Notes under the pieces: model-generated
Databases searched by the model: none
Told to the model about the DNA's origin: nothing
Seen by the model: the letters and a program-made list of their open reading frames with translations, nothing else
Source of the DNA: Prado023 sp963706875
GTDB taxonomy: Bacteria; Actinomycetota; Actinomycetes; S36-B12; CAIYMF01
Length of the DNA stretch: 64,000 nucleotides
NCBI GenBank assembly: GCA_963706875.1
Contig: CAVPNW010000021.1
Coordinates: forward strand, 434,001-498,000
Direction of reading: 5' to 3'
Program-made: the position numbers and the translations under genes
Shown: positions 1 to 8,452 of the stretch, piece by piece
How the letters are laid out: each line of letters starts with the position of its first letter
Position numbering within the stretch: the first letter of the stretch is position 1

Positions 1-467
1 GTGCCCAGGATGATCACCGAGGACGTCACGCCCGAGAGCCCGAGCGCCGGGACCCCGAAGCCGATGAGCAGGATCACGAGCAGGGTCGGCACGCCGCGGA
101 AGAGGTCCACGTAGCCGGTGGCCAGGATACGGAACGGCGCCAGGGCGGGCGCCCTGGACGTGCGGGCCAGGGCCAGGGCGAGGCCCAGGATCGAGATGAG
201 GACCGTGGCCACGATCGTCAGCCTGATGTTGAGCAGCAGGCCCGCGAAGACCGCCGGAAGCACCTCGCGGGCGTACTGCATGTCGAAGAAGGTGCTGCGG
301 ACGACGTCCCAGCCCGGCGAGCTGACGACGACGGCCACCAGCGCCCCGATGACCAGGACGCTGGAGACGGTCGCGATCGCGGTGCTGCGCCGCCCCTGCC
401 TCACGCGCACGGATCGGCGGCGCAGCTCCTCGTCACTCGGGCTGTGGGGGCCCTCCGGCTGGCTCAC
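1..467 (-). CDS. Amino-acid ABC transporter permease (partial, 3' end outside window)
   Basis: Inner-membrane permease of a polar amino-acid ABC importer (HisM/GlnP type), predicted to form the translocation path for the binding protein encoded just upstream. About 155 residues are present. A polar N-terminus is followed by a hydrophobic helix (about residues 33-52), then the region around YAREVLPAVFAGLLLNIRLT and a second helix, then GYVDLFRGVPTLLVILLIGF, which matches the conserved RGTPLL-type segment of this family. The start is a GTG read from 467, seven bases after the stop of the binding-protein gene, so the two are one transcription unit. The reading frame runs off the left edge without a stop, so the C-terminal part and any ATPase gene lie outside. 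Confidence 0.88.
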   Translation of the reverse strand, partial: MSQPEGPHSPSDEELRRRSVRVRQGRRSTAIATVSSVLVIGALVAVVVSSPGWDVVRSTFFDMQYAREVLPAVFAGLLLNIRLTIVATVLISILGLALALARTSRAPALAPFRILATGYVDLFRGVPTLLVILLIGFGVPALGLSGVTSSVIILG

Positions 468-473
468 CCAGCG

Positions 474-1337
474 CTACTGGAGGGTGGGTGCGCCCGCATC
501 CGACCCCAGCCAGGTCGCCTCGAGGGTGTCGAGGGTCCCATCAGCGCGGAGCTGGTCCACGGCCTGGGTGGTGCACTGGGTCAGAGCGCTGTTGTTGGGC
601 AGCAGGATCCCGAACTGGTCGGTCGTCGCGCCCTCGGCGGCGGGGAGCTGGCCGACGAGGACACCCTCGTCGAGCTCGGCGGCGACCAGGTAGAACGCCG
701 TGGGCAGGTCCACGACCAGGCCGTCGATCTGCTCGTTCTTCAGGGCGCTGACGGCGGCCGCGTTGTCGTTGAACACCGCGACCTCCTCGCCGGTGGCCAG
801 GCCCTGGGCGGCATCCAGCGACGTCGAGCCGACTGCGGCGCCGAGCTTGGCGGACTCGAGGTCGGCCAGGGACTTCGCGTCGGCGATGGGTGAGCCCGTG
901 TAGGACACGATGGCCTGGTTGACGTCGTAGTACGAGGAGGAGAAATCGACCGCCTTCTCGCGATCCTCGGTGATGGAGAACTGCTGCAGGTTCCAGTCGA
1001 AGTCCTTGGCACCGGGGGCGATCGCGACATCGAACGTGGTGCGCGTCCACTGGACGTCCGCGGGGTCGTAGCCCAGCTTCTCGGCCGCGGCGTAGGCCAC
1101 GGCGGCCTCGAAGCCCTCCCCGGACTCAGGGGAATCGTTCGTGACCCACGGCTCGTAGGCGGGCTGGCCGGTCGCGATGACGAGCTTGCCCGGCGTCCTG
1201 GTCTCGAGGGTCGCCTTGTCGCAGCTGGCCGCGGACGCGGAGGCTGAGGCCTCGGTCGCGGTGTCGGCGGCCGGCGAGCAGGCTGTCAGAGACAGTCCGG
1301 CGGCGGCGAGGAAGGCAAGGGTGCGGGTGCGGTTCAC
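474..1337 (-). CDS. Amino-acid ABC transporter substrate-binding lipoprotein
   Basis: Extracytoplasmic binding protein (SBP family 3) that captures an amino acid and delivers it to the adjacent permease. I choose the GTG at 1337 (protein starting VNRTRTLAF): it follows a GGAGGA box, and it gives a proper lipoprotein signal peptide ending in the lipobox LTAC, so the mature N-terminal Cys would be acylated. The frame stays open further upstream but that extension is Arg/Pro-rich and unlike a signal peptide. Mature features typical of the family include GKLVIATGQPAYEPW near the N-terminus, DFDWNLQQFSITEDREKAVDFS and the GLVVDLPTAFY hinge segment. The protein is 287 residues, normal for the family. 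The substrate cannot be read from the sequence. Confidence 0.88.
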   Translation of the reverse strand: MNRTRTLAFLAAAGLSLTACSPAADTATEASASASAASCDKATLETRTPGKLVIATGQPAYEPWVTNDSPESGEGFEAAVAYAAAEKLGYDPADVQWTRTTFDVAIAPGAKDFDWNLQQFSITEDREKAVDFSSSYYDVNQAIVSYTGSPIADAKSLADLESAKLGAAVGSTSLDAAQGLATGEEVAVFNDNAAAVSALKNEQIDGLVVDLPTAFYLVAAELDEGVLVGQLPAAEGATTDQFGILLPNNSALTQCTTQAVDQLRADGTLDTLEATWLGSDAGAPTLQ

Positions 1338-1377
1338 AGGGTCCTCCAGGATCGGTTTCTGGCAGGAGGATACGTGC

Positions 1378-2697
1378 TCAGACCCCGGGGGTCCGAATCC
1401 CCGTGTCCGGGGAGGTCGCCTCAACGGGGGAAACTCCCTCCTCGTCAGCTGCGACGGACTTCTCGGGCAGGAGCGCACGCACCGCCAGCACCATCGCCGC
1501 GAGCAGCGCTGCTATCCGCACCGTCTGCACAACCACCCCGATGAACCCCCCCTCGATGATGTCGATGTAGGAGAACGGGTAGAGCACCTGTGCGGCGATC
1601 GCAGTCACCGCCACGGGGATCGTTGCGGTCCGCATGCGCGGGGATCCTGCCGCCCAGACCAGCGCCGCCATCCCGACCAGCCACACGTTGTACTGCGGGG
1701 ACAGGACCCGGGAGGTCACCATCAGCCACAGGATCGCCACGAACCCGATGTCGGCAACCGGGACGTGGTCCAGCTTGCCCAGGGCGCGCGCCAGGATCAG
1801 CAGGAGCAGCCCGATCGCCGTGATCGGGATCAGCCAGGCAGCGATCGCGTCGGCCAGGGGAACTCCCACCTCCGAGGATCCGTACCGGAACGCCTCCGGG
1901 GCCACGTCCTCGCCGAGGAACATCCTCGCCCAGACGAACGGGAGGGCGGCCACGGACTCGGTCTGCAGCCCTCGGGCCTCGCCATTGCCGAGGAAGCTGC
2001 TGATGACCCCCGGGAAGGCCCACGCGGCGGTGGCGATCACGACAGCCGTGGCCAGGACGGCACCGAGGGCGCCGCGCATCCAGTCACGCTGGCTCAGCGC
2101 CAGGGCCATCACCGCGGGCCAGACCTTGAGGCCGCCCCCGATGGCCAGGATCGCTCCGGCGGCCAATGGGACGGCCAGCGCCAGGAGGCCAGCCATCGCG
2201 GCCAGGGTCGGGATTGAGTCGTACCGGCCGTAGAGGATGGGTCCGAGGAGCAGTGGTGCCGCCAGCCAGACCGCGTACCCGTCCCAGCGATCGCGCCGGG
2301 TGGCGTCGCGGGCCAGGAGCACGCTGATCGCGATGTCCACCGCGATGAAGAGCAGCAGGAACAGCCACGGCTGGGAGCCGAGCAGGCCGATCCCGCCGAA
2401 CACGAAGGCCGCCATGGGTGGGTACTGCCACATCGGATCGTCGGAGGGCACGCGGCCCTGCGCCAACCCCTCACCCCAGCCCGCATACACGTTGAGGTCG
2501 TCGAAGATGTGCTTCCAGTCGTGGTGGAACATCATGCCCACGGCCATGAGCAGCACGAAGCCGCGGGTGACGAGCCACCAGGTCACGCGGTACCGGCGCT
2601 CTGCCAACCGCGGGATGCGCGAGGACAGCAACACCTGCCCAGTGTGCCCGAACCGGCCGCCGACGAAACCCCCCTGCTCAGCACGAGCGCTCGCCAC
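1378..2697 (-). CDS. GT87-type polyprenol-phosphate-mannose-dependent mannosyltransferase-like membrane protein
   Basis: Integral membrane protein of 439 residues with about ten hydrophobic segments, resembling the GT87/DUF2029 family (PimE-like alpha-1,2-mannosyltransferases of Actinobacteria). Family-like features are an Asp-containing loop after the first membrane helix (HIFDDLNVYAGW), the WQYPPMAAFVFGGIGLL segment and LSPQYNVWL late in the protein. Such enzymes use polyprenyl-phosphate-mannose on the outer face of the membrane to extend glycolipids or glycoproteins. The acceptor is unknown here. The GTG at 2697 leaves about 38 residues before the first helix. The C-terminal 25 residues are polar and probably cytoplasmic. 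It lies 40 bases from the start of the binding-protein gene on the same strand, but a functional link is not evident. Confidence 0.75.
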   Translation of the reverse strand: MASARAEQGGFVGGRFGHTGQVLLSSRIPRLAERRYRVTWWLVTRGFVLLMAVGMMFHHDWKHIFDDLNVYAGWGEGLAQGRVPSDDPMWQYPPMAAFVFGGIGLLGSQPWLFLLLFIAVDIAISVLLARDATRRDRWDGYAVWLAAPLLLGPILYGRYDSIPTLAAMAGLLALAVPLAAGAILAIGGGLKVWPAVMALALSQRDWMRGALGAVLATAVVIATAAWAFPGVISSFLGNGEARGLQTESVAALPFVWARMFLGEDVAPEAFRYGSSEVGVPLADAIAAWLIPITAIGLLLLILARALGKLDHVPVADIGFVAILWLMVTSRVLSPQYNVWLVGMAALVWAAGSPRMRTATIPVAVTAIAAQVLYPFSYIDIIEGGFIGVVVQTVRIAALLAAMVLAVRALLPEKSVAADEEGVSPVEATSPDTGIRTPGV

Positions 2698-2800
2698 GGC
2701 GGGGATCTGCTCCCAATTCGGCCATCTGCTCCCCTCCGGACGGGAGCGGATCGTCAGGACGCCCGACGGGAGCAGTCGGCCCGAGCGACGCGCGGCGGGG

Positions 2801-4015
2801 CTACGGCTCGTCGGTGGGGTTGATCACCGCGGGGTCGTTGGGGACGTCGGAGCCCTCCACCTGGGGCGCGGGCGAGCCGGTCACGTCACAGGGATCGATC
2901 CCCTTGGCGGCCAGGACGGCCGCTGCGGCGTCGTTCAGACGCTCCTGGGTGACGGTCCCGTCCTCCAGCGCCTCGCGAAGGGCACGACGACCCTCCACCG
3001 AGCCACCGGGGCCGACGATACCGAGGTCACCGCCAGCCGCCACGAACCCCACCAGCGCCCCGCCCTGGGTGGGCTCCCCTGAAGCCTCCATGCCCAGCGC
3101 GTCGCTGATGATGAGCCCGTCGAACCCGACCTCATCGATCAGGAGGCCCTCGATCACCCGCCGGGACTGGCTGCTCGGCTCCTCCGAGAGACCGGGAATG
3201 GTGGTGTGGCCCACCATCACCGCGACGTCGACCGCCTGGGGGACCTCCTCGAAGGGCCCGAGCTCCGTCTCCCGCACCTCATCGATGGACGGACCCACGG
3301 CCAGCTGGTAGTGGGTGTCCCCAGTGGCGCGACCCTGCCCTGGGAAGTGCTTGAGAACCGGGAGCACCCCGGCGTCCGCGTAGCCCTGGGCGGCAGCAGT
3401 TGCGTACTCGGTGACGACCTGCGGGTCTGTCGAGTAGGAGCGCGAGCCGATGCCGGGGCCGTGCCCCACGTCCACGACCGGGGCGAACACGAGATCGACA
3501 CCCCAGTCCGCGAGGGCCGCCCCGTGGGCGGCATACATGGCACGCACCTCGTCCGGGGTCATGGTGCTCGCCTGCCGTTGCGCCGACGGGATCGGGCCGA
3601 TCACATCGCGGTAGCGCTGGACCTGGCCACCCTCCTCGTCGGCGGCCAGCAGGGCCCCGTACTGGTTGCCCGTGGTCGCCGCATCGAGCGCGCCGGCCAC
3701 GGCGGGGGTCAGGCGCCCATTGGAGAGGATCCCGGCGATAAGCCCGTCATCGAGCCAGCCCTGGACCCGGGTGATGTCCGTGGTCGTGACGAGCATGGTC
3801 TGCCCGATCCGCACGTCCTCGGGAAGCTGCGCGACGCAGGCAAGGGCGCGATCCACGGGCGCCAGTGGGCTCGCCGATTCCGGGGCCGGGGATGAGGGCG
3901 GGCTGCTGGACGGCACGGATGACTCGAGGGGAGCCGCCGAGGGAGCCGTTCCGCAGGCTGCCATGGCCAGCGCACAGGCCGCACCCAGCGCCAGGACTCC
4001 AGGACTTCGATGCAC
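2801..4015 (-). CDS. Glycoside hydrolase family 3 lipoprotein, beta-N-acetylhexosaminidase (NagZ-like)
   Basis: Surface lipoprotein with a GH3 N-terminal barrel, probably releasing N-acetylglucosamine from peptidoglycan fragments or other glycans. Starts at GTG 4015 with a signal peptide ending in lipobox MAAC, then a Ser/Pro-rich tether (about residues 25-52) and the catalytic domain. The nucleophile motif is seen as IISDALGMEA (the Asp in SDxxxM), and the NagZ-type loop as KHFPGQGRATGDTHYQL, which keeps the Asp-x-His dyad although KHFPGHG is changed to KHFPGQG. Length 404 residues with no C-terminal GH3 domain, typical for lipoprotein NagZ-like enzymes of Actinobacteria. A cell-wall recycling role is inferred from the family. 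Confidence 0.85.
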   Translation of the reverse strand: MHRSPGVLALGAACALAMAACGTAPSAAPLESSVPSSSPPSSPAPESASPLAPVDRALACVAQLPEDVRIGQTMLVTTTDITRVQGWLDDGLIAGILSNGRLTPAVAGALDAATTGNQYGALLAADEEGGQVQRYRDVIGPIPSAQRQASTMTPDEVRAMYAAHGAALADWGVDLVFAPVVDVGHGPGIGSRSYSTDPQVVTEYATAAAQGYADAGVLPVLKHFPGQGRATGDTHYQLAVGPSIDEVRETELGPFEEVPQAVDVAVMVGHTTIPGLSEEPSSQSRRVIEGLLIDEVGFDGLIISDALGMEASGEPTQGGALVGFVAAGGDLGIVGPGGSVEGRRALREALEDGTVTQERLNDAAAAVLAAKGIDPCDVTGSPAPQVEGSDVPNDPAVINPTDEP

Positions 4016-4149
4016 GGGACAAGCATGCCACCCGAACCTGACACGCCAATGGCAGCGGCGCGGCTATCGGGAGCAGGCACGCCACCGACAGACGGGCGCT
4101 CGGTGGGGTCCCGACCCGCCCACGGCCGGCGACGAGGAGGGCCAGGGGC

Positions 4150-4332
4150 CTACTCGTCCACCTCGACGATCGGTGCGTCAACCGAATGCTTGCGCACCGA
4201 CTCGATTCCCTCCAGCGCTGACTTCTTGGAGGCGTAGCCCTGACTGGCCGCGATGGTCTGCCCGTTGCTGGCCTTGAGCCGGAACCGGTACTTGCCCGCG
4301 TTGTCCGTGTAGAGCTCGAACTTGCCCGACAT
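4150..4332 (-). CDS. YegP-type DUF1508 small protein
   Basis: A 60-residue protein beginning MSGKFELYTDNAGKYRFRL and continuing with LKASNGQTIAASQGYASKK, the signature of the DUF1508 (YegP) family. These are small compact beta-alpha folded proteins of unclear molecular function, often induced in stress. The start at 4332 is chosen because a GGAAGGGGAG box lies about six bases upstream and the protein aligns from its first residue. An ATG four bases earlier is in another frame. E. coli YegP has two tandem copies of this unit; here there is one. It stands alone between convergent and divergent neighbours. Confidence 0.85.
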   Translation of the reverse strand: MSGKFELYTDNAGKYRFRLKASNGQTIAASQGYASKKSALEGIESVRKHSVDAPIVEVDE

Positions 4333-4498
4333 GCATCTCCCCTTCCTGGGAGTCGTGGTCTGCGGCGAGTATGGCGCCACGGGCGTGCCTGATGCACTGC
4401 GAGCGGCCTTCGGCCATCTGGGGGAATCCCAGTGCCATCGGACCCAGCCGGGCATACCGTGAGACGACCGCCCATGTGCGGCAGCGAGGGGAACCACC

Positions 4499-5257
4499 AT
4501 GGATGCCGATTTCGCCCGGGAGCGCCGGCGGATCCTGCTGGCCCTGATCGCCGCGCTGACGGCGGGGTTCCTGCCGATCATCGCGGGCACGTGGCTGGCG
4601 GCAACTCGGGCTCCGCGCGAATGCCCGGCCCCCACCGACCTGGGGCCGTTCGCGTTGAGCCTGGCGTTCGGCGCGGTTTCGTGCCTGGCCATCGTGGCGC
4701 TGGCAGTGATCGTGATCAACCGCTACCACCGGACGCTGATCCGAGCAGCGACCAAGGACCACGTGACGGGCGCCTACAACAGGCAGGCCTTCGAGTCCAT
4801 GGCTGCCGAGGCGATCAGCATCGCCACCAGGTCCGATCAGCCGCTGTCCGTGGTGCTCTTCGACCTCGACGACTTCAAGCGCTACAACGACACGCACGGG
4901 CACAACGCCGGGGATGCCGCCCTGCGGGAGGTGGCCCGCGTGGCCACCTCCGCGGTTCGCCGCAGCGACGTCGTGGGCCGATGGGGCGGCGACGAGTTCG
5001 TGCTCCTGCTGCCCTCGTGTGATGCGAGCGCGGCAGAGCGGATCGCCGCAGGCCTGGCAGCAGCCGTGCAGGCCGATGATCCGCAGGCGGCCGGGATGCC
5101 GGCTGGCATCTCGATCAGCACCGGTGTCGCCGAGATGCGCAGCACCGACCGGATGGCCGACCTCGTGGCCCGCGCCGACGAGGCCATGTACCGCAGCCGG
5201 CGCACCCTGAGGGCGGCCAGCCAGCGCACCGCACGGCAAGCCCCCAACATGCGCTGA
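4499..5257 (+). CDS. Membrane-anchored GGDEF diguanylate cyclase
   Basis: Predicted to make cyclic di-GMP from two GTP. Two hydrophobic segments (about residues 12-36 and 50-74) anchor a C-terminal GGDEF domain (about 85-245). The active-site motif is RWGGDEF, preceded five residues earlier by RRSD, the RxxD product-inhibition I-site, so both catalysis and feedback inhibition look intact. Other family blocks are DHVTGAYNRQAFE and VVLFDLDDFKRYNDTHGHNAGD. There is no obvious sensory domain beyond the short loop between the helices. The start follows GAGGGGAACCACC, a usable ribosome binding site. It is a single gene, convergent with the sulfotransferase. Confidence 0.9.
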   Translation: MDADFARERRRILLALIAALTAGFLPIIAGTWLAATRAPRECPAPTDLGPFALSLAFGAVSCLAIVALAVIVINRYHRTLIRAATKDHVTGAYNRQAFESMAAEAISIATRSDQPLSVVLFDLDDFKRYNDTHGHNAGDAALREVARVATSAVRRSDVVGRWGGDEFVLLLPSCDASAAERIAAGLAAAVQADDPQAAGMPAGISISTGVAEMRSTDRMADLVARADEAMYRSRRTLRAASQRTARQAPNMR

Positions 5258-5328
5258 GGCTGGCGGATGCGAGGCCGGAGAGGACGCCGCGTCGTTCAGC
5301 GGCGGACCCGCCCCGCGAGGGGTGCGCC

Positions 5329-6555
5329 CTACGCGCGACGGAACAGGGCCCGGGTCGACCGCTTCAACTTGGCCACCCGCCACTCACCAGCCTCCCCGAG
5401 GCGCAGCTTGAGCAGGTCCGCGGCCTCCCGGGTGCTCAGCCGCTGGACCGCGGGGAGGTCGAGCTTGTTGATCGACTGGTCGGTCTCGGGCGCCACCGGC
5501 TTGCCCGCCATGGCCCCCGAGATCGCGCCGAGGACGGCCTCGGCGGCAGCGTGAACGGGCAGGCGCAGGGCGTCGGTCGGGGGATCGCCAGCCGGGATCG
5601 GGTCAGCCAGGCTGGCTAGGTCGCCGTGCACGGTGATCCCCAGCGCCCGGACCTGGTCGGCTGTCTGCGAGCCCACGTCCTGCGCCGCGCGGATCGCCCA
5701 CTGCGGGGTGCCCAGGGACTCCTCGTCGGGCTCCGGGGTCCGCGACTCGACCATCCGCAGGATCGCGCCCCGACGGACGAGCTTCTCGTACTGCGGCCAG
5801 TCCCAGCGCTTTGCCCCGCCGGCGTTGACCTGGCGCAGCATCTCGGCCTCGGCTGCGGTCATCGAGCGGTTGCTGGCGCTGAGCTCCGGGTCCGGGACGA
5901 GCAGGCCGCTGGGAAGGGCGAGCATGTGCTCGAACGTGCGGAACAGGTAGTCGCGGTCGCCCTCGTCGAGCACGACCAGGCTCACCCGGTCGGGGCCAAG
6001 CCGCTCGGCCCAGCGCGCCATGATCCCGGCATGGTCGTTGCGGCGCCAGAAGTTCGGGGTCGGTGGGCACTCCGGCGGATCTGCGAAGACGTTCTTGAGC
6101 CAGTTCTCATAGCGCATGGCCAGCCCGTACTTCAGGTACTGCTGCCATGAGGAGGCCAGCAGCCGCGACATCGGGCGCAGCGTGAAGACCGCGTGCAGCC
6201 GCTCGGCCCCGAGGCGATCCACGATCTTGTCCAGGGCTGCGTCGTCTGCCAGGGCGAACCCCTCGCTGGAGATCACGACCCTGCCCTCGTGCGCGGCGGC
6301 GGCACGGGCCACGCGCCCCCAGTACTTGGGCTCGGTGCGCCGGCCCCCGCGCTCCTCCCAGCCCCACGTGCGCTTGGTGACCACCATGGCCGCCCGATGG
6401 TGCGAGCGGCGATTGCCCGGATAGAGCACCCCGGCCTCGAGCAGCTGGGGACGGGTGCTGGCGAAGGCGGACTGCAGTGCCGTCGTCCCGGTCTTGTGGA
6501 ACCCCGCGTGGAACATGATCGTGCCGTCCGGCAGGGGCTCGGGACGGGGGGGCAT
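5329..6555 (-). CDS. Sulfotransferase-family protein
   Basis: A 408-residue soluble protein with the sulfotransferase 5'-phosphosulfate-binding loop near the N-terminus (FHAGFHKTGTTALQ, about residues 15-28), the position where these enzymes bind PAPS. A later TLRPMSRLLASSWQQYLKYG segment matches the 3'-phosphate-binding R-x-P-x-x-R/S-x-x-S region of the family. Expected to transfer a sulfuryl group to a glycan or other small acceptor; the acceptor cannot be told. The start at 6555 follows AGGAGG with a four-base spacer. The gene is alone on its strand, though the window also holds sulfate-activation genes (cysD, cysNC) that would supply PAPS precursors. Confidence 0.78.
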   Translation of the reverse strand: MPPRPEPLPDGTIMFHAGFHKTGTTALQSAFASTRPQLLEAGVLYPGNRRSHHRAAMVVTKRTWGWEERGGRRTEPKYWGRVARAAAAHEGRVVISSEGFALADDAALDKIVDRLGAERLHAVFTLRPMSRLLASSWQQYLKYGLAMRYENWLKNVFADPPECPPTPNFWRRNDHAGIMARWAERLGPDRVSLVVLDEGDRDYLFRTFEHMLALPSGLLVPDPELSASNRSMTAAEAEMLRQVNAGGAKRWDWPQYEKLVRRGAILRMVESRTPEPDEESLGTPQWAIRAAQDVGSQTADQVRALGITVHGDLASLADPIPAGDPPTDALRLPVHAAAEAVLGAISGAMAGKPVAPETDQSINKLDLPAVQRLSTREAADLLKLRLGEAGEWRVAKLKRSTRALFRRA

Positions 6556-6650
6556 GCAACCTCCTGGCGGTGTTCGCGGTCGTGGTGCAGGCTACCCGTG
6601 GAGCAGGCCGACCCCGCGCAGGCGGACGTCGTGCCCGCCTCAAGATCCGG

Positions 6651-8351
6651 CTATGGCTCCTCGGGTGCGTCCCGGTCCGCTGGGTCGACGTCCTGCTGGG
6701 CACCGTTGCGCTCGGCCTGCCGCACCTGGAGCGCCTCTCGGATGTACCGGCGCTGCTGGTCCAGCGGCACGACGTAGCGCACCTCGGTGTGCGTCAGGCG
6801 ATCCAGCCAGGACCGGCGCTTGGGATCGAAGAGGCTGAAGACCCCGGAGATGATCCACACCACGATCCCGAGCACGCCGACCCACGCCCGGACCAGAGCC
6901 CTGACCAGTCCCGGGTTGCGCCCATCTGGCGTGCAGACGCGCGTGCCCACCACCATGGAGCCGATCGTGCGCCCTGCCAGCCACCAGCACACTCCGAGGT
7001 AGATGGGCACGAACGAGGCGGCGATCGCGGTGAGCCCGGCGACCAGCCAATTCGGGGCGGGGTCGAGGACCGTGTCCAGGAGGCTGACGAGGGCGGACAG
7101 GCCCTGGCTGACCAGCCACGCCACCAGCGTGGTGTCAAGGGCGAAGGCCACCAAGCGGGTCACCGCACCGGCGTGTGCGAACTCCCGGCCGGGAGGAGCC
7201 GGGGGGACCGGCATGGCGCGCCATGCGCTTCGTTGTTCGGCGAGGTTCTCGCGGGTCAGGCGGGCGGGGGTCGTGTCCTCGTCACCGGCAGCGTCGAGCA
7301 TCAGGGTGACCGCCGACTCCGCCTGCGGACGTGGGGGCTTGCGCACAAGGCGCCGCCCGAAACGCTCGACGAGCACGTCGGCATCCGCCAGGTTCTCCCG
7401 GACGGACTCCAGTGCGTCGAGGAACAAGCCCTGGCTCTGCTCGCGGATCAGGTCGCGGACGCGCGGGTCGTCGATGATGTCGTCCAGGATCAGCGGGACG
7501 ACCTCGGTCCGGATCTTGGGCAGCAGGGCATCGACCAGCTGTGGCGCGACCTCGTCGGTGATCTTCGGCATCAGCGCGTCGACCAACTGCGGCGCGATCT
7601 CGTCGCGGATGCGGGGCATCAGCGAGTCCAGCAGCTGCGGGGCCACCTCGTCGGTGATCTTCGGCATCAGCGCGTCCACGAGCTGCGGCGCCATCTCGTC
7701 GCGGATCCGGGGCATCAAGGCGTCGATGAGGTCCGGGGCGATCTGGTCGCGGATCTTCGGCATCAGCGCATCGATCAGCTGAGGGGCGATCTGCTCCTCG
7801 ATTCGGGGCATCAGGGCCTCGATGAGCTGCGGCGCCACCTCGTCGCGGATCTTGGGCATCAGCCCGTCGATCAGCTCGGGGGCCACCTGCTCCTGGATGT
7901 AGGGCACGAGGCCCTCGACGATCCGCGGGACGAGCTCGGCCTCGAGGTAGGGGCGCAGGTCCTCCAGCAGCTTCGGCAGCAGATCTGCCACCAGCCGGGG
8001 GGTCACCCCGTCGACCACCTGCGGCACCGTCACTGCCACCAGGTGTGCCGTGACGCCATCCACGATGTCGGGGACGGTGTCCGCGACCAGGTGGTCGGTG
8101 ATGCCCTCCAGCACCTCCGGGACGACCGTGTCGGTCAGGTAGGGCGTGAGCCCGTCGACGATCCGCGGGATCGCCTCGGAGATCAGGTACGGCTCGAGGT
8201 CCTCGATGATCTGCTGGGCGGTGGCGCCGGTGACGTCCATGGCCGCCTCTGTGACGGTGTGGCCCACCCTGCCCACGGTGGCGTCCAGGGCGCCACCGAC
8301 CGCGCGGCGCATCCCACTGCGCAGTCCTGTGTCCGGCGTCCTGTCGGCCAT
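6651..8351 (-). CDS. RDD-family membrane protein with a long N-terminal array of 16-residue repeats
   Basis: 566 residues in two parts. Residues 44-299 are sixteen back-to-back 16-residue units with pattern h-A-P-x-L-h-D-x-L-M-P-x-I-x-D-E (h hydrophobic), each made of two similar octads with a proline at the third position. A charged linker (300-395) follows. The C-terminal part (about 396-535) is an RDD membrane domain: TRLVAFALDTT, then RTIGSMVVGTRV, then SWLDRLTHTEV, with about three hydrophobic helices. RDD proteins are membrane proteins, some linked to Na+/H+ transport or stress. I know of no function for the repeat array; an extended amphipathic solenoid is plausible. The ATG at 8351 follows a TAGCCT box by six bases with no ribosome binding site, so translation is probably leaderless. 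Confidence 0.85.
   Translation of the reverse strand: MADRTPDTGLRSGMRRAVGGALDATVGRVGHTVTEAAMDVTGATAQQIIEDLEPYLISEAIPRIVDGLTPYLTDTVVPEVLEGITDHLVADTVPDIVDGVTAHLVAVTVPQVVDGVTPRLVADLLPKLLEDLRPYLEAELVPRIVEGLVPYIQEQVAPELIDGLMPKIRDEVAPQLIEALMPRIEEQIAPQLIDALMPKIRDQIAPDLIDALMPRIRDEMAPQLVDALMPKITDEVAPQLLDSLMPRIRDEIAPQLVDALMPKITDEVAPQLVDALLPKIRTEVVPLILDDIIDDPRVRDLIREQSQGLFLDALESVRENLADADVLVERFGRRLVRKPPRPQAESAVTLMLDAAGDEDTTPARLTRENLAEQRSAWRAMPVPPAPPGREFAHAGAVTRLVAFALDTTLVAWLVSQGLSALVSLLDTVLDPAPNWLVAGLTAIAASFVPIYLGVCWWLAGRTIGSMVVGTRVCTPDGRNPGLVRALVRAWVGVLGIVVWIISGVFSLFDPKRRSWLDRLTHTEVRYVVPLDQQRRYIREALQVRQAERNGAQQDVDPADRDAPEEP
7455..8222 (-). repeat. Sixteen tandem 48-bp coding repeats (16-residue units)
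   Basis: The DNA encoding residues 44-299 of the RDD protein is sixteen consecutive 48-base units with no spacer. Units 8-15 are nearly identical in protein (for example VAPQLIEALMPRIEEQ and IAPQLIDALMPKIRDQ). Units 1-7 are more divergent (for example TVPDIVDGVTAHLVAV), and unit 16 is degenerate. The central copies look recently expanded and the ends older. The array could vary in copy number by slippage. Confidence 0.9.
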
Positions 8352-8357
8352 GGCTGC

Positions 8358-8363
8358 AGGCTA
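8358..8363 (-). promoter_or_regulatory. Probable -10 box for leaderless transcript of the RDD protein
   Basis: TAGCCT on the minus strand, six bases before the ATG at 8351, matching the TAnnnT pattern. No Shine-Dalgarno sequence intervenes. Confidence 0.45.
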
Positions 8364-8452
8364 AGCCCGTGAGGCCGCGCAGGGTCGGTGTTCGGGATAC
8401 CGTGCGCGCTCGTGTCCCGCCCGCCCAGGACGCCCACGACCTCGTCGGCCGG

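Noticed and set aside
7455..8222. CRISPR array
   Set aside because: The 48-base units have no spacers between them and read as a continuous protein repeat.
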